Assembly (NCBI RefSeq): GCF_039539485.1
Contig: NZ_BAABDF010000007.1
Coordinates: 1,116,001-1,180,000, forward strand
DNA length: 64,000 bases
DNA from: Celeribacter arenosi
GTDB taxonomy: Bacteria > Pseudomonadota > Alphaproteobacteria > Rhodobacterales > Rhodobacteraceae
Direction of reading: 5' to 3'
Below, piece by piece: positions 63,570 to 64,000 of the stretch. The notes under the pieces are model-generated. The model was given only the letters and a program-made list of their open reading frames with translations, was not told the DNA's origin and did not search any database. The position numbers and the translations under genes were made by a program. The stretch's first letter is position 1, and each line of letters begins with the position of its first letter.

Positions 63570-64000
63570 TTATCCCCGACGCCGACGACCACCCTCGCGG
63601 CCGCGTCGACCACCAGACCGGTCAGCGCCCGCAGCGGTCGCCGCCTCGGCGAAACTCGCCCCTTCCGCCACGGCCGCAGCCACACGCGAAAACGCGATCC
63701 AAGCTGTTCCGTCAGGGTCGTGGTTCATCAACAGGTTCGCGGCACGAACGGCTTCCATTTCCTGCACCCGCACTGGGTTCATGATGGCCGAGGTCATTCC
63801 CGCCCCAATTGCCATCGGCAGGAAGGCTGCGTTGATACCATGGCGCAGGGGCAGACCGAAGGACACGTTGGACGCCCCGCAGGTCGTGTTCACACCCAGT
63901 TCTTCACGAAGACGGCGCACCAGAGTGAACACCTGCTGACCTGCCGTCGCCATCGCACCAATCGGCATGACAAGAGGATCAACCACAATGTCATGCGCCG
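63570..64000 (-). CDS. Methyltetrahydrofolate corrinoid methyltransferase (partial, 5' end outside window)
   Basis: The C-terminal part (about 142 codons visible) of a pterin-binding methyltransferase of the AcsE/MetH-type fold. TCGASNVSFGLPLR is the folate-binding motif. The tail is Arg/Gly-rich (GGRRGREGGRRRRG). The frame is open at 64000, so the N-terminus is missing. It likely moves methyl groups between folate and a corrinoid protein, and the downstream ASKHA gene supports that. Confidence 0.83.
   Translation of the reverse strand, partial: AHDIVVDPLVMPIGAMATAGQQVFTLVRRLREELGVNTTCGASNVSFGLPLRHGINAAFLPMAIGAGMTSAIMNPVRVQEMEAVRAANLLMNHDPDGTAWIAFSRVAAAVAEGASFAEAATAAGADRSGGRRGREGGRRRRG

Noticed and set aside
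1..64000. CRISPR array, insertion sequence or prophage
   Set aside because: No regularly spaced repeats, transposase, integrase or phage structural genes were seen.

Overview
The window reads as chromosomal DNA of an alphaproteobacterium of the Rhodobacteraceae (Roseobacter group). The clues are high G+C, an alpha-type SspB ending in a ClpX-binding motif, a circularly permuted two-piece tmRNA, TrgA/TrgB of the Rhodobacter tellurite type, DUF4169, DUF1289 and DUF1127 small proteins, AcuI, CcmI, and a cobalamin cluster that mixes CobA/CobB/CobK with CbiD. Most of it is core genome with dense, often overlapping genes. I saw no phage, transposase, insertion sequence or CRISPR array.

Layout. 1-9 kb: lptF (cut by the window edge) divergent from pepA-holC; a membrane aspartic protease, MarC, ABC-F, ndk, a YqaE peptide, a TfoX-like protein, kdsA, a DUF1127 protein and tRNA-Asn. 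9-26 kb: MBL hydrolase divergent from an EnvZ-like histidine kinase, tRNA(CAT), purM-purN, rnd, a GNAT enzyme, an iron-binding protein gene, mazG, a cysS-cimA-synthase-like overlapping operon, fumC, a methyltransferase, sspB, chrA and an NTF2-like protein. 26.5-26.9 kb: the permuted ssrA gene on the minus strand, with its own promoter and the tag ANDNKAPMALAA. 27-29 kb: a two-gene TadE/TadG-like operon whose second protein carries a large beta-rich, glycine-rich region. 29-40 kb: PotD-like binding protein, acuI, two transporters, a ccmI-ruvX-DUF1289 overlapping operon, a PadR-CPBP pair behind a perfect palindrome, sodB, a metallophosphoesterase, a host-attachment family protein and a LOG protein. 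40-48 kb: LysM protein, Atm1-type ABC exporter, photolyase, cyclopropane-fatty-acid synthase, trgAB and an MFS carrier. 49-53 kb: cobB-cobA divergent from cbiD-cobK, followed by AlkA-like glycosylase and an esterase. 54-60 kb: a small membrane peptide, an HNH protein with a structured leader, a radical SAM protein, and the zwf-pgl-pgi operon behind a 16-bp palindrome. 60-64 kb: tRNA-Gly and a corrinoid one-carbon locus (methyltetrahydrofolate methyltransferase, an intervening pseudouridine synthase, and a ferredoxin-ASKHA reductive activator).

How the genes work together. zwf-pgl-pgi form the upper part of the Entner-Doudoroff / pentose phosphate route. cobA, cobB, cbiD and cobK belong to corrin synthesis, and the 60-64 kb locus is a likely consumer of the cobamide. 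sodB, the Atm1-like exporter, photolyase, cfa and trgAB fit a marine bacterium exposed to light and oxidants. The most interesting items beyond routine annotation are the permuted tmRNA, the orphan TadE/TadG pair, the PadR-CPBP operon with its palindrome, the matched Arg/Gly-rich tails of the two corrinoid-locus proteins, and several small unannotated ORFs or RNAs.
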